Shown: positions 38,335 to 49,956 of the stretch, one piece after another
Layout: each line of letters begins with the position of its first letter
How positions within the stretch are numbered: position 1 is the stretch's first letter
From: Episyrphus balteatus
Lineage: Eukaryota > Arthropoda > Insecta > Diptera > Syrphidae
DNA: 64,000 nucleotides
Reading direction: 5' to 3'
NCBI RefSeq assembly: GCF_945859705.1
Contig: NC_079137.1
Coordinates: 38,251,554-38,315,553 of the forward strand
Made by a program: the position numbers and the translations under genes
The notes under the pieces: generated by a model
What the model was told of the DNA's origin: nothing
The model's input: only the letters and a program-made list of their open reading frames with translations
Database searches by the model: none

Positions 38335-40239
38335 CAGAGACCAGAAATAACAGTCAACCTTTATTTTCAATCGGTTTCTATCGGAGAATCGGAGAGTTAC
38401 CACATTACTTTAAATAGTTTCGGTTAAGGTTTGAGATTTATTTTTTAAAAATCAAAAATAAAGGTTATAGGTTGAGATTTATTTTTTTAAATATGTCTCA
38501 ATGGTTGAGATTTTTACAAAAAAATAAATGGAAAAGGTCAACCTTTAACCGTTTTCGCTGAAAATAAATCAAAAATGGTCAATTCAAAGGAAAATGTCGA
38601 ATATGTTAAAAATGTCTTTATATTGCAAAAATAAATATAAAAAGGATGTTTTTTTTTTTCTAAGTTTATGTATTAAATAGACTCTCAAAGTTCTTTAGAC
38701 CCAAGATAATATCTCTTTTCGTTTAACGTAAAATCTAAAGACGAAAATGTGTTTTCCACTGTGATTCGAGTCGCTGGGACGACAAGCACAACCAATGCAA
38801 TTTCGAATATTTCAGGAGACCTATGTTCTAATATCTAGGTCAAAGCGTTCAGCTTCTAGAAGCGTTTTGCCCGCCCAACTTCAAACGGCTATATCTAGGA
38901 ATTTTGAAAAAAATTTAAAAAATGTTTTTGATGCCAAAAGGCAGCGGGGACTCTAACCTACATTTGGGTACAACTCCCATCCCTGTAGGTGCACGCGTTC
39001 TCAAGCCGGGAGAACTTAAGGGGGGAAATCCCTCCGGAATTTTTTATTTTTGAATTATTTTTTTTTTGCGTAATAAATTTATTTATCAACCGAAGAAACT
39101 ATTTTCAGTGGTCTTAGCCTTAAATGAAGCCTCAAAAGTGCCTAGATAGTCCCGAAACCAATGCGCTCCGAACCTACCATAGTACGAAAACGAAAACTTT
39201 AAACGGATTTTTTTCGAAACTAGTTTTTTTCCGCGCCGTGCAATGTAACTCAAAAACTAATGAAGCTATCGACTTGAAATTTGAAGCAAATTACTCCTTA
39301 AATCAATGGCCACAACATGAACCTAAAAGTTGAATAAAATTTGTACAGTAAATATTTTTTTTAACTACTTCTTTGTAAAAAAAACATGTTTTTTTTCGTT
39401 TTTTTGATTTCTAATTTTTATTTTTCATTAAAAAAAAATAAATTTAGGTTCATGCAATGCGTACTAATATCATCTAACGGAAAAAAATTTCCTTTTTGAT
39501 TTAAGATGATTTCCTGGACCTGTACATTGCACGGCGCAAACTAGAGGCGTCAACTTTGAAAGGCTCCAGAGCCGCCATTTTGTTATTTTTTCATTTCAAA
39601 AATTTTTTTTTCAATTCTTGATAATGTCAGTAATATCTTGTCTTTTTCCAAATTTCAATAAGTGCTTTCAGTTTTTCATAAAAAAATAGTGAAAAAGGTG
39701 TCGTCTGGAGGGATTTCCCCCCTTAAAAGACAAAAAAAAGTTGAGCCCGATTCTGAAAAAATAGGCATGATGTGGCGGTTTAACATGGAAGATGATTTTT
39801 TAAAAATCTGACAATGTGCAAAGCGTAGGCCCATGACACAAGCTATCATTTCCAGGAGCGTTCAAAGATTCGGGGATTTTTCGAAAAAAAATTTTACCCC
39901 AACTTTCAAACGCGATTTTCTCGGAATTTTGAAAAAAAAATCCAAAAACCAGATTATACCACTATCGGGTAGCTGAGAATATAAGCTTTCATATGGCACC
40001 ACTCCCATGTCTCTTGGAATTGATACATTTGCAGATGAGATTTATTTTTTTCTCTCACCGATAGATCTCACTGGTTGACCGAAACATAAAAAAATACAAA
40101 ATAAAGGTTTCTTTCAGACCTTGACCGAAATTTTTCATTTTTAAAAATAAAGGTTATTTTATGACCTTTATTGAAAATGACGACAAAAAAAAATTATTAA
40201 GGAACATTTCAAAAGGTTGAGATTTATTTCTGATCTCTG
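38335..40239. mobile_element. hAT-like non-autonomous element, copy 2, with nested insertion
   Basis: Same family as the element at 7399, with termini CAGAGACCAG and (inverted) CAGAGATCAG. Flanks GTTGTGAC (38327-38334) and GATGTGAC (40240-40247) match at 7 of 8 positions, a slightly decayed duplication. It is about 1.9 kb because it carries the 703-bp insertion at 39020-39722 plus internal segments missing from copy 1 (around 38740-38780 and 38825-38930). Confidence 0.88.
39020..39722. mobile_element. piggyBac-like TTAA-flanked element nested in hAT copy 2
   Basis: The insert starts GGGGGGAAATCCCTCCGGA and ends with the inverted match (GGGGGGAAATCCCTCCAGA on the other strand). TTAA lies on both sides (39016-39019 and 39723-39726), while the related copy at 7399 has a single TTAA at the same place. 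That is an empty-site proof of insertion. TTAA duplication is the hallmark of piggyBac. Internally, inverted words GCGCCGTGCAATGTA (about 39231) and TACATTGCACGGCGC (about 39521) form a second symmetric layer. It has no transposase. Confidence 0.85.
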
Positions 40240-40329
40240 GATGTGACAATATTATTTGTATAAACATTTTCGAGAAAATTACCCACATTTGAGATTTCCC
40301 CTTAATTTCACTGATTTCAGTCCCACACT

Positions 40330-40920
40330 TTTTACTTGCTCTATAGGGCAAGTATTGGTTTCGTGTCGAAAAAAAAAATTGAGGTTTTAATCAAAACCAA
40401 CATTACGATGATGGAGAATTCCGAAAAAGTGGGTCTCGCAATTCCGTCCGTGCGTCTGTACGTCTGTGCGTCTGTGCGGTTGTGCGTCCATCTGTACACA
40501 TTTCCACAGCCTAAACGGGTATATGGATTTTCTTCAAATTTGGTACAGATGATTTTTATGGAATTCTGAAAGTTGGTTTTTTTTTGTTTTTTTATATCTC
40601 GTTTAGAACGTATACCTCCCATACAAAAAAATACGATATTACGAATTTCTCGAAAACGGCTCTAACGATTTTGATTAAACTTTGTATACGTAATATTTAA
40701 AGCAGTGGCAATAAAACTGCATTTTTATTTTTTCTCAAAAAGTCAAATAACAAAAAAAAAAATTTTTTCATTTAACAAAATGTTGCCCTAAATGTCGGCT
40801 CTTCCCCAATATCAGTTTTTTTTTTAACTTAGATCCAGCTTTTAAAATCTACAAGTAGACTAACATAAAAGTGCTTTGAGCTGCAAGAGCAAGTACGTGC
40901 GACCCCAGTCGTGCATTTTA
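40330..40920 (+). repeat. Dispersed octamer-core repeat, copy B
   Basis: Same start (ACTTGCTCTATAGGGCAAGT), followed by GTGCGTCTGTACGTCTGTGC tandems, and same end (AGAGCAAGTACGTGCGACC ... GTCGTGCATTTTA). The interior differs from copies A and C, suggesting a subfamily. Confidence 0.85.
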
Positions 40921-42403
40921 TTTTTTAAGTTTTTGCTATGTTTCTCCTAATGATAAAAATTAAATGAGGTCGTTTTAGAGAACTTCTAAAATACCATTTA
41001 TATGACTCGATAACCAGTAAAAAAAAAATAAATCAAATCAAATACATAATAAGATGTTTCTTAATGGAAGTTATTTATTATTTTTGACAATTGATCATGT
41101 GTAAAGAAAAGGCCATTAGATCTTGAGCAGTTAACCAATAACCAGCTTACCAAATGGCGACCAGTAGTTTTTTTTTTTTACTAAACTGGATTTTTGTTTA
41201 TATATTTTGAATCAGTAACTCTCTATGTTTATGTAGATACTTGACTCGTATTTAATCCACACGGTCTTCCTGCCTCTTTTTTTCTCCTCACTGCGCTGCC
41301 GCAACTATTCAAAACAATTGCAAAATCACATAATTCATTCGGTCCAGGCTTGAGCTTTTTCTTTCTTCTTTTTTTTTAATACTGAAAAAAGAAACTTTCT
41401 CCAATTTTTTTTTAGAATATTAAACTTTTACAATTTTATTACATATCATTTTGTTTTAATTTTATATATATTTTATTCTATGATAATGTTCATTAGTTTC
41501 TTAATAAATTTTGTCAGACAGTATGTAAACGATGTCACAAAACTAATTTTATTATAAACATAAACCTGTTGTGTCCGATGCGTGCGTACAATGCTCCAAA
41601 TGGAATTGGGCCAGTGCGTGACACGTTTGAATTCATAACCAAATCAATCTAAAAAAGCTTCAAGATATCTATACGATTCGCACGAATCACACAATTTTAG
41701 TCATTAAAAATCCGCACCACACAATATCTGGCTTCATCCCAAAATACCTGTCTTCTGAGTCGTGTTTATACCTATTTGGCTTATATTGAGCTGCGGTCGT
41801 AAGACGTAAGGTCGTCTTGTAATAAACAGCTCTTGCCAATATTCTAGTAAAACATCGATCGATCAGACATTGTTGATCGTCATTCGTGTTTTTTTTTTTT
41901 TTTTTTTCTTCTTATTTTGTTCGTCATCAACATTTAACTCAAACAAATTAAAATACATGACAACAACAAATCTTGTTGTTGGTTTATTTTTTTTATTATT
42001 ATTTTTTAGGTAAAAAAAAAAAAATAACATAAATTGGTTGAATGCGGTGTGGTTTGGAGTGTGGTTTTGTTCACTTAAGTTTCTTGCTTAATTTCCTTAC
42101 CCCTTTTTTATATGTCGAAACAGTTAAAATCTCGATTGTTCCTCTGTGTCGTAGATTTGATACTCATTGAACCGGTCTTTAGTTCAAGCACGTAGCAAAA
42201 ACAGGGTTCCAAATCTGAAACATTTTTGGAAAATAAAATCCACATGTTAACTAGTACCTTTTTCAATGTATTTTTGATGTTTTAATGATGATTCCGAAAA
42301 AAAAAACATCTGAAAAAGCATTCTAAACCAGATATCACATTATATTGAAGGCAATGCAGTTGTTTTTTTGAATAATGTTAATCCATTTAAATTTTTTTTT
42401 TTT

Positions 42404-42442
42404 TAATTACACCTCCCACCTGAACGGTGGAAGGTGTAATTA
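42404..42442. repeat. Short hairpin
   Basis: TAATTACACCTCCCACC pairs with GGTGGAAGGTGTAATTA (16 of 17) around a 5-base loop. Confidence 0.55.
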
Positions 42443-44272
42443 ATTGCCTGCGATTCGCTTATAAATCTACCTGTAACTAATCGAAAAAAATACCTTTTAT
42501 GAAAATCGGTTATATTTTACAAAACTCTAGAATATCATTTATCAATTTAAAATTTCCTTATTGCATCAATGTCCCCTTTGAAGAAAAATCCTAACCACGA
42601 CCTGTTGTTATTGGTATGATTTCTCAAAACTTGGACCAGGAAAGCGAGGAATCAAAAAATGTTCAAAAAAAAAAAAAAAAACAAAACAACAAAGATAAGT
42701 CAACACTTTGTGCAAAGTTGTTGTCCAACTACTTTTGTTATGTTATTATTAAATCCTAAAGGTGACTTTTACTCTGTGTTTTGCTTGATATGTGTATCAA
42801 CAAGTTTATACTGTTGATGGAAACCATCAACTTGGTTTTATTAATTTTCATTTTTTATTTTATATTAGCAGGTTTGCATAATTAAGACACACAAAAAAAA
42901 CAACAAAAATAAGTTCTCTTTTATGTATATTTTTGAAGGTCTTTCTTTTTGTATGCCAATGCCAGATAGATATACATACACAAATATATATTTAATTTTA
43001 TTTTATGTACTTTATCTGCATTTTTAATTAATTTAATTGGGTTTTGTGAACATGATGATATTATTATTGTGATGGCAAAACAAATTGGAAAAATTTATAT
43101 TGGATCGGCTTAAATTTCTGTAACTTTGTAACTTCAATGAACGAATGCAACAACAACAAAAATACACATTTATAACTCTGAATAAGAAGAAAAAATAAAA
43201 AACTGTTTAATATTTGAAAACAACTATATCCTAATTACTCGTTTCCAACCACATTTAGATGTTCACTGTTTGGCCAAAAATTCTGTTTACTTTGATACAT
43301 ATATTTCCTTGAAGTTCTTAGATCACGTCATGCATAGACATTCTCTCACCGAGTTAAATAAATAATCGAAATGAGCAAGTTTAATTTAACGGTTTAGCTA
43401 TTTTTAATTAATTATAAATTTTACATAATTCTGTAAAGGAAACCCTATGCTAATTATCTATCACATGGCAACCCTGACTCCTCCTAGATATTCCAGGAGC
43501 GCAACATCCTCCTTGTTCATTTCGGGAATATATTGCACACTACAAAGTGGAAGCGTGGCAATCGATGTGAGGAGGTCCACGTGACGTACATATACCGAGA
43601 CCTTGTACTATTGGCTATGAAACACATCACCTTTGATTCAAAGTTTATTGAATATTATTTAAAGTTACACTCAACTTACATGCGTCCACTCATTTAATTA
43701 CATTGAATGTTTAATACCATAAAAAGTAGAATTACAATTAAAATTAACATGATGCCACTTTGTTTTAAAAATATTCATCGTCGAAACTTAATCAAGCCGA
43801 AAAATAGGGGTTTGCTTTTATTCTCGTGTTTAAGACCCCGAAATGAATAGCTGACATTGAAAATTAGTTCAAACTCTACAATATTTTTTTCAACTTTTCA
43901 AAATTTCCTTTTGTTTATCAATTTTGTTGAGATTTATGAGAATATGAAGATCTCTTCGACCTTAAAAACATAATCAGAACCGCCAACCAAAGTCATTCAA
44001 AAGTAAAATAAACAAACAAACAATTAGGTTGATATTGTCATAAAATCTTATTAAAGAATTCAAAATGACATACATACCTCAACAAATTTGTGGTTCATTT
44101 AGAAAACATACTAACTCGTAGAATGGCATCTTTACCTTCAGTAATGTTTATGTATGTATTTTTTTTTTTTTGAAATACAAGTTGCTGAACTGTTTTTTTT
44201 TTCTTACGATTATAAATTTAATTAAATTAATTACACGTATAAAATACGTTCAGGAACTGTATGAGTTTCAAT

Positions 44273-44306
44273 ATTAAAGACAGAAAGGTACATTTCTGTC
44301 TTTAAT
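44273..44306. repeat. Perfect 14-bp hairpin
   Basis: ATTAAAGACAGAAA and TTTCTGTCTTTAAT flank a 6-base loop, about 470 bases before the first visible Eaf exon. Function unknown. Confidence 0.6.
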
Positions 44307-44777
44307 TAAGATTATAAATTTGTTATGACGTTTTGGTAGTGTATTCTGAATAGTACATTCAAACTAGCCTGAGATACCATAACATTTTTTAACAGATTGG
44401 GCATAGAATTTGATAGTTCCTCAAAGCTTATAGTACGGAACGAAAAATTGTGTTATTGTACTTGTCCTTTCCGCTTAACTAGCCATTTAATTGTTCAAAT
44501 CGATCTAAGATTTCGTGCTCTTTGGGCAAAATCTCTGTTTTATGAAATATCTCTTCTACTTTTTAGAACTTCTTCTTAATTCTCGCAAGTTATATTGGCC
44601 TTTTAATACCTCTTTAAAATATTGGTTGTATAAGGTCTCTAAGTAAAGATAAAATTTTTACTGTTTTTCATACATTTTTGTGATAACAAAATATTGGTTC
44701 CATTTTATTATTATATTTAGTATGTTGAAATAATATTACCATTTCTAACAATTATTTGTTTTTGTTTTCTCTTACAG

Positions 44778-44916
44778 AAAGTTCCGGTGTGCCTCATACA
44801 GTTTATAAGGGAAATCACAAAAAATATACAAAAGAATGCTTAATTATATTCGATAAAAAGACAGGTGATATGACATTAGAGAAATTAAATCACAATATAC
44901 AGGTTAAGAAAACGCG
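44778..44916 (+). CDS. Eaf: Eaf coding exon, end of conserved EAF domain
   Basis: The acceptor is a pyrimidine tract ending cttacag and the donor is gtaagt. The exon begins with the last two bases of a split codon (probably Glu), so the preceding exon must end in phase 1. It reads SSGVPHTVYKGN, then KECLIIFDKKTGDMTLEKL and NIQVKKTR. This is the most conserved part of the gene in the window and the basis for the call. Confidence 0.95.
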
Positions 44917-47900
44917 GTAAGTTTATAATAATAATATACTCGTATTGAGAAATAAATAAATTTTGTATATTTTTTTTTAGGACTGAAGTGGCAAGCAAAA
45001 CCGTTGGACCAGCTCCAAAATTAGAAAATAGCACAATGAGAGTATCCTCGAAAACAAAAGTTTCTACAGGCAGTCGAAAGAACAATATAAGTAAGTTGAA
45101 TTAAAAAAAAATAAACAATTTAGCAATTAAAAAAAAAACCATTGGTGTAGTTGAATTTCATCTACCGAAAAAAAAAAAAATGATATTATCGTCTCAGATA
45201 TAATGTTAGGTTAGGTTAGGTTAAAATGGCTGTCGGGCAAAAACCCGACCCACGTAGACCTTATAATGGGTCCATTGTGATACCATAAAAGACTAGCAAG
45301 TTTGGAAATTGGACTTCACTAGTGGAACCACTCGGAGCTTCTAATAAATAGGGATAGACTTTTGACGTCAATTTCTAGATCATTCGACAAGCTGCTGATA
45401 TCGATACCCTGGTATACGATTTTATCTCCCATTTCTCGGTTAATAGAATGATAATACCAAATCGGATGACTACCTTGTAATCAATAACATCCTGATACCA
45501 TAAGTTTAAATTTGTGGCATTTTCTAGAACGAGAAGTAAAATCGCAAACCATGGTATCCATACCAGCAGTGTGTTACAGTAAATATATGTAATTCAATTG
45601 AAAAACCAATAGTTGATCTTGACCATTTTTGATTCTATAAAAAGCTAAAAGTTTGTTAACAAAACTTGGTAAAATTTTTCCTAATGAAAGTGTGCCAGTT
45701 TTTCAGTGTTGAGTTAGAATTTAACTGCAAATTAACTTGACTCTATTTGACTCAAGAGGCACTTTTTTTTCAGTTGAGAATGAATACTTTTAAACCTTAA
45801 AAAGCTAATATAATTCAAACTCCTCGCTATAATAACACTCGTCACTATTTTATTCGGATATAGGCTCATAGTGTCACTACCGCTACCTTTTTAATAAATG
45901 GTTCAAACCTTTTCCTCTGAATCGGCTCTTGTCTGCAATTCATGTTTTTATAATAATCTTTATTTTAAAAAATTAACGTACTAATTCTTTCGTTTGTAAC
46001 AAAATCTTGATTTTGAGATTGGACAGTTCAATTCCAGTCCAAGTTTCCAATTACGCATTTTTATTGCTTTAGCTAGGTACTTAGTTAAAAACGTAGATTT
46101 AAATATTTTGTTAGTTTGACTGTCCAAAACAGAGAACAAATTTTTAAAGATACTGTCTATGAACATATGGACTTTACTTGGAAAAATTTTATGTAATGTA
46201 GTGCCATATGCAAAAAGAATGAGCTTAACTCTATTTCACTTTACAGTATATTTTCTTGAGATCATATCAAGAAAATTAGAGAGATCTCAAGGTACTGAAA
46301 AGTGAGATATGAGCTTAAGCGCATTTTTTTTTGCTTACGACCCATAATATCGACTCTATCCGTCCCATTCTCTATTTCCCTTTTTTCCGTTGGGAAACAA
46401 CAGAATCCTGAAAATGTTTCCTTCTTCATTTTTAAAGAAATAAATACTTTACACTCTGAAAGAAAAATCAAAACATGAGAAAATGTACACTCTTATTCAC
46501 TTTAAATCCTCCAGTCTTATTTACAACTGATTGTAAGACGAACAATTCTTCTAAATGAAGCCTTTCGTCTTTAGATCTTAAAGCATTACAAAGTGCAAGA
46601 ACAAAAAATTATAATTTTAGCAAAAAGAACATAAAATATGCCCTTGCTGATTCCAAGTGATATAATACAAAGACGATTTTTATTTTCATTTTTTTGCTAC
46701 CTTCTCAAACTAGAGTCTAGACAGTTTAAAAATACCTTAACCATGACCATATATCTCCTTTCAAAGTCTAGTTAACAAAAAAAAAAAAACTTGTATCCAA
46801 AGATGCTGTAGAAACTTATTTTTCCAATCGCATCATTACTCTCGTGATTATATTCAAACATCATAGATAATGATTCCTTTTTATAAAGTCTTTTTATTTG
46901 CTTGAACGTTAATATTGATTTTATTTGTTTTCTTTTCAGTCGGCTTTGTACCGCGCAATTCACCAATGCAGCAACAACAGCAACAGCCACAAGGTTCATC
47001 GCCATCGACCGCCCCAGTCCATAAAAGTCCACAATCAGCTCCAGCGTAAGTTAATGATGTTTTATTTTTTTTTTTTGTATTGCCTAAGGTCAAGATTATA
47101 ATGTTTTTTACTTTTTCTTTCAATAAAGATGGAATGCTAATAACGCTCAAGCAACACTACCAAGCATTCCAATGATAATTGATGATGATGACGCGGGTGC
47201 AATGTTCCAAGGCGCTGGTAGCGGCGGAAGCTGTGGAGCCGGAAGTGCGAGCTCCATTGCCAACTTGTCATCCTCATCGTCAGCGTCTAGCCACAATAAT
47301 TCAGGTGACTTCCATATGCCCCAGCATCAGCAACAACAGTCGCAACAAAAGCAATCGAAATCGCACTACAATCACCAACCGCCTCAGCAACAACAAAAGC
47401 ACCACAATCAACGACACCAGCAGCAGCAGCAGCAACAACAACAACAACAATCACAACAACAGCAATGGCATCAACAACTGCAGCACCAGCAACAACAGCA
47501 GCAGCAGCAAATGCGACAGCCGAGCCCATCACAACAGCAATATCATAATAATCAAAATAACCGAATGTACCATAATAATTCTAGCAGTAATAATTCCAAT
47601 GTAATTGGCATGAGCGGCATTGGCGGCAGCAGCAATAATTGCAGGCCGAGCAGTAGCAGTAGTAGTATAGGTCCAGATCAGACGGCATCACAGATGTTGG
47701 CAAGTTCTGCGGCGGCACTTGAGCAGGTAAAATTGCATTTTTCAACTATTTTTTTTTTGTTTTGTTTATATAATATAATTAAGTATTTACTGCATTTGAA
47801 ATGTTTCATAATGCTGCAAAAACCTAATTAAAATTGTTCACCTTGTTGAAATGAATAATTTATCAATTAAATGATTCATTACAAAAAGCAGCAATTTTAT

Positions 47901-49956
47901 TAAGTTAGAAACTAATCAATTACTTTATAATTATTGTATTTTAATAGAAAACAAAAAAGCGAGGGTTACTTCTCTGTGCTCCAATTGTACATGCATAATT
48001 TTACAAAATTGTTCAAAACTCTATTCTTATTATGATAAATAGTTCCTTATTAAGCTTTAAGTATTGAAGTGGCTTTGATGTCGACTCTTATGTCGTTTTA
48101 AGTTAGACGTAAAAAAGTGCTCGGAAGCATAAAAAACCCTTCAGAAACCGTTTTATTTTTTATTGGCACGAAAAAAAAAAACAAATAAAACGCTTCTCAG
48201 AAGATAAGTTCTCTCTTTGGTCTGAGTCTCTTCAAAACTTCTACAATTGTTCTTGTTTTCGTAGAAGAGAGCGCTCACGAAAGAGTAAACAATTTCCTCA
48301 CCCTGAAAAATTTTCTTTATTCAGAAGTGAATTCTATTTTATTTAAAATTTCAGTGGAGGTAATTTAAACTAATCCATTGGATTTCAGAACGAGTGATTC
48401 TTGAGTGAAACCAATCGAAAACGACATTAGTTCAGTCAATCGCTATTCTACGCTTCCATTACGAAAAACATTGCTTTGTTTTAAAATTGTAGAATTGTCC
48501 TATTGCCAACGTTAATCTTAAATTTGATTTTCGTTACTTCTATAATGTGTTGACCAAATACCAAATTGTAACCCAACACATTTAGTCCTCATGCCTCATA
48601 AGTAATTGTGTTACTAGAAGGAACAGCGAGTTAACCATCCTCTATTCGATCCAAGCAAAAAAAATTCTAATGAATGGCCAGAGACTTAATTCTGAGTTCG
48701 ACAGATCACTAGTTTTGTCTTTTTCACAAAAGAAATCTTCCAGATGACCCTTTCGTTTAATGGAGAGAGTAGGGCAAGTACAGAGAAGATGCTGAACTGT
48801 TTCTTCTTTGTCCGTGCAGCTCCTGCAGAATAGAATAAATACCAAATCTATTGGCGTGTCTACCTATTAGACAGTGTTTCATGTTTCATGACCATATTTG
48901 TTTGGTTGCTTACTTTTTCTGCCGTACAATTCCCTGGAATATCTCTATGAACCGGGCACCCACGAGAGGTGAATGTTTAACTTTTAGCAACGTAGTGGAT
49001 TTTGAAGAAAAATAGGGAAGATATTTGAGAGCAGCTTGGCTATCCGAATGTCCGTTTTGTATATGATGCGTTCTGAGCAGTGTTGCCAAAAACTAGATTT
49101 ATCATAGTTTTCATGAATTCTGACCTCAAATCATGAAATCATGATTTTTTTCTCAAATCATGATTTTTTTAACTTTTTTTATTTCCTAAGCAATTAACTT
49201 CAGAACATGCACCTCTATTGCTCTTCCAGCTCTTTTCCATAGAAAATTGGTTAAGAAGTGGGTCTTCCTGAGAAAAAGCTTCTCAAAGTTCATTAATTCA
49301 AATGGACTTGGGCCATTATTATCCTAAATGCCTTATATTAACCTTGAAACACGCTTGAATGGTCTTGCCTGGCGAAAGAAAAATAGGATCTCTAGTTTTT
49401 TTTGAACATATTTTGCTTCATAGAATTCCATGACGATTCTTTCGGATTGCAATTTTATAAATTCTAGTTTCCTCCTTCTGAATTTTGTTCGGCAAAGAGC
49501 TTTGTTGTTTTTATATCAACACAATATTGGTCTCAGCCGATGTTTGCTTAACTGAGAGGAAAGGAGTATCTTTCTCCGGAATCTCAGCGAAGACTTTTCT
49601 TTCTTAAAAATTGTATCTAATCGTAATTTTTTGTTCATTTTTATTCACAGGAAATCGGTGTTCTCAGCTCGTCTGACTCGAGTACAGATACCGACTCAAG
49701 TGGCAGTGATAGTGGCTCAGACTCGGATGACAGCAATGAAGATTATTCTCAGCAGAACTCCCAATCCCTGCATCAGCAACAATCCATGCAACATCAACTT
49801 CCAAATCTTCAAGCAACCATACAACCACCACAACAACAACAATCACAGCAACAATCAAGTGGTTATGCGAATGGTGGCTTTACAAATGTCCTGCATGATG
49901 ACCTACAACTATCCGAATCCAATTCATCATCTTCATCAGACGACGATGATGATTAA
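44778..49956 (+). CDS. Eaf: Eaf, ELL-associated factor (5' exon(s) missing from window)
   Basis: Five exons join in frame: 44778-44916, 44981-45090, 46940-47045, 47129-47726 and 49651-49956 (stop TAA at 49954-49956), giving 418 complete residues after a split first codon. The first exon encodes SSGVPHTVYKGN and ends near NHNIQVKKTR, which match the second half of the conserved EAF N-terminal domain. The middle is Gln/His/Ser-rich and the tail is Ser/Asp-rich, ending in five Asp. Members of this family bind ELL and stimulate RNA polymerase II elongation in the nucleus. The first half of the domain, including the start codon, should lie in an upstream exon that I could not find anywhere in 1-44777. 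The reading frame is open across all four junctions and every intron is GT-AG, so the gene looks functional. It runs convergently towards Glo1. Identification is from family knowledge; no alignment was run. Confidence 0.92.
44917..44980 (+). other. Eaf intron, 64 bp
   Basis: Minimal fly-size intron with donor gtaagt, a poly-T tract and TAG acceptor. No other feature is visible in it. Confidence 0.9.
44981..45090 (+). CDS. Eaf: Eaf coding exon, linker after the EAF domain
   Basis: The acceptor is tttttttag and the donor gtaagt; the intron before it is only 64 bp. The exon completes the Arg codon of KKTR and continues TEVASKTVGPAPKLENSTMR, a Ser/Thr/Lys-rich linker ending SRKNN and Ile. The frame stays open into the next exon. 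Confidence 0.9.
45091..46939 (+). other. Eaf intron of 1.85 kb carrying a TTAGG-tailed repeat
   Basis: Bounded by gtaagt and tcttttcag. The first half contains the TTAGG-type repeat described separately (45205-45575); the rest is AT-rich with no reading frame I recognise. Confidence 0.85.
45205..45575 (-). repeat. TTAGG-tailed repeat, probable non-LTR retrotransposon 3' end
   Basis: Three to four TTAGG units (45205-45222) sit next to AAAATGGCTGTCGGGC and CCCGACCCACGTAGACC. On the minus strand the tail is (AACCT)n, a type of 3' end seen on some fly non-LTR elements. The 5' limit is not clear. The assignment is an inference. Confidence 0.45.
46940..47045 (+). CDS. Eaf: Eaf coding exon, short Gln/Pro/Ser segment
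   Basis: The acceptor is tcttttcag and the donor gtaagt. It reads GFVPRNSPMQQQQQQPQGSS and then a Pro/Ser-rich stretch ending in SAPA. Two open reading frames on the opposite strand across this exon are shadows of its CAG/CAA codons. Confidence 0.88.
47129..47726 (+). CDS. Eaf: Eaf coding exon, long polyglutamine region
   Basis: The acceptor is caataaag and the donor gtaaaa. The exon begins WNANNAQATLPSIPMIIDDD, an acidic motif, followed by Gly/Ser repeats. From about 47320 to 47545 it has dense mixed CAG/CAA glutamine runs with His, then Asn/Ser-rich sequence, ending SSAAALEQ. The glutamine codons are interrupted by CAA, His and Ser codons, so this is not a pure CAG repeat. The exon ends in phase 0. 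Confidence 0.9.
48642..49072 (-). pseudogene. Non-LTR retrotransposon fragment (RNase H and zinc-knuckle end)
   Basis: The minus-strand frames contain SDSQAALKYL near 49028-49054 (RNase H motif), a decayed VPG segment, and then CRSCTDKEETVQHLLCTC (C-x2-C-x8-H-x4-C knuckle) followed by IKRKGHLEDFF and DLSNSEL. This order is typical of the C-terminal end of R1/I/Jockey-type reverse transcriptase proteins. Frameshifts and stops between the pieces show it is dead. It lies in an Eaf intron, opposite to Eaf. Confidence 0.75.
49079..49170 (+). repeat. Solo hAT-MITE terminus
   Basis: CAGTGTTGCCAAAAAC followed by repeated ATCATGA/TCATGAT words. It resembles the terminus of the MITE at 58269, but no TGGCAACACTG end was found downstream before the Eaf exon, so it looks truncated. 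Confidence 0.45.
49651..49956 (+). CDS. Eaf: Eaf terminal coding exon, acidic Ser/Asp-rich tail
   Basis: The acceptor is ttattcacag. The exon begins EIGVLSSSDSSTDTDSSGSD, then has further acidic-serine repeats, a Gln-rich stretch, the segment NGGFTNVLHDDLQLSES and a final DDDDD before TAA. Acidic serine-rich C-terminal segments serve as the transactivation region in known EAF proteins; the same role here is inferred. Confidence 0.9.
   Translation, partial: EIGVLSSSDSSTDTDSSGSDSGSDSDDSNEDYSQQNSQSLHQQQSMQHQLPNLQATIQPPQQQQSQQQSSGYANGGFTNVLHDDLQLSESNSSSSSDDDDD

Larger units (their letters stand above)
40926..44777 (+). other. No coding exon seen; probable Eaf intron end
   Basis: AT-rich sequence ending in the polypyrimidine tract and acceptor cttacag before the first visible Eaf exon. 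A CCACGTGAC E-box-type word lies near 43578 in a slightly GC-richer patch (43460-43620). I searched by eye for the missing EAF-domain exon and found none. Confidence 0.45.
47727..49650 (+). other. Eaf intron of 1.92 kb carrying retrotransposon debris
   Basis: Bounded by gtaaaa and ttattcacag. It holds a minus-strand non-LTR retrotransposon fragment (48642-49072), immediately followed by a CAGTGTTGCCA terminus typical of hAT MITEs (from about 49079). Confidence 0.85.

Noticed and set aside
45205..45222. Interstitial telomere
   Set aside because: Only three to four TTAGG units and adjacent to repeat DNA; a retroelement tail is more likely.
46772..47150. Open frames on the minus strand across the short Eaf Gln exon
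   Set aside because: They are complements of the CAG/CAA-rich + strand exon and match no protein.
47179..47604. 141-codon alternative + frame in the Eaf polyglutamine exon
   Set aside because: Off-frame shadow (Ser/Asn/Thr runs from shifted CAA/CAG codons); the MIIDDD frame joins correctly to both neighbouring exons.
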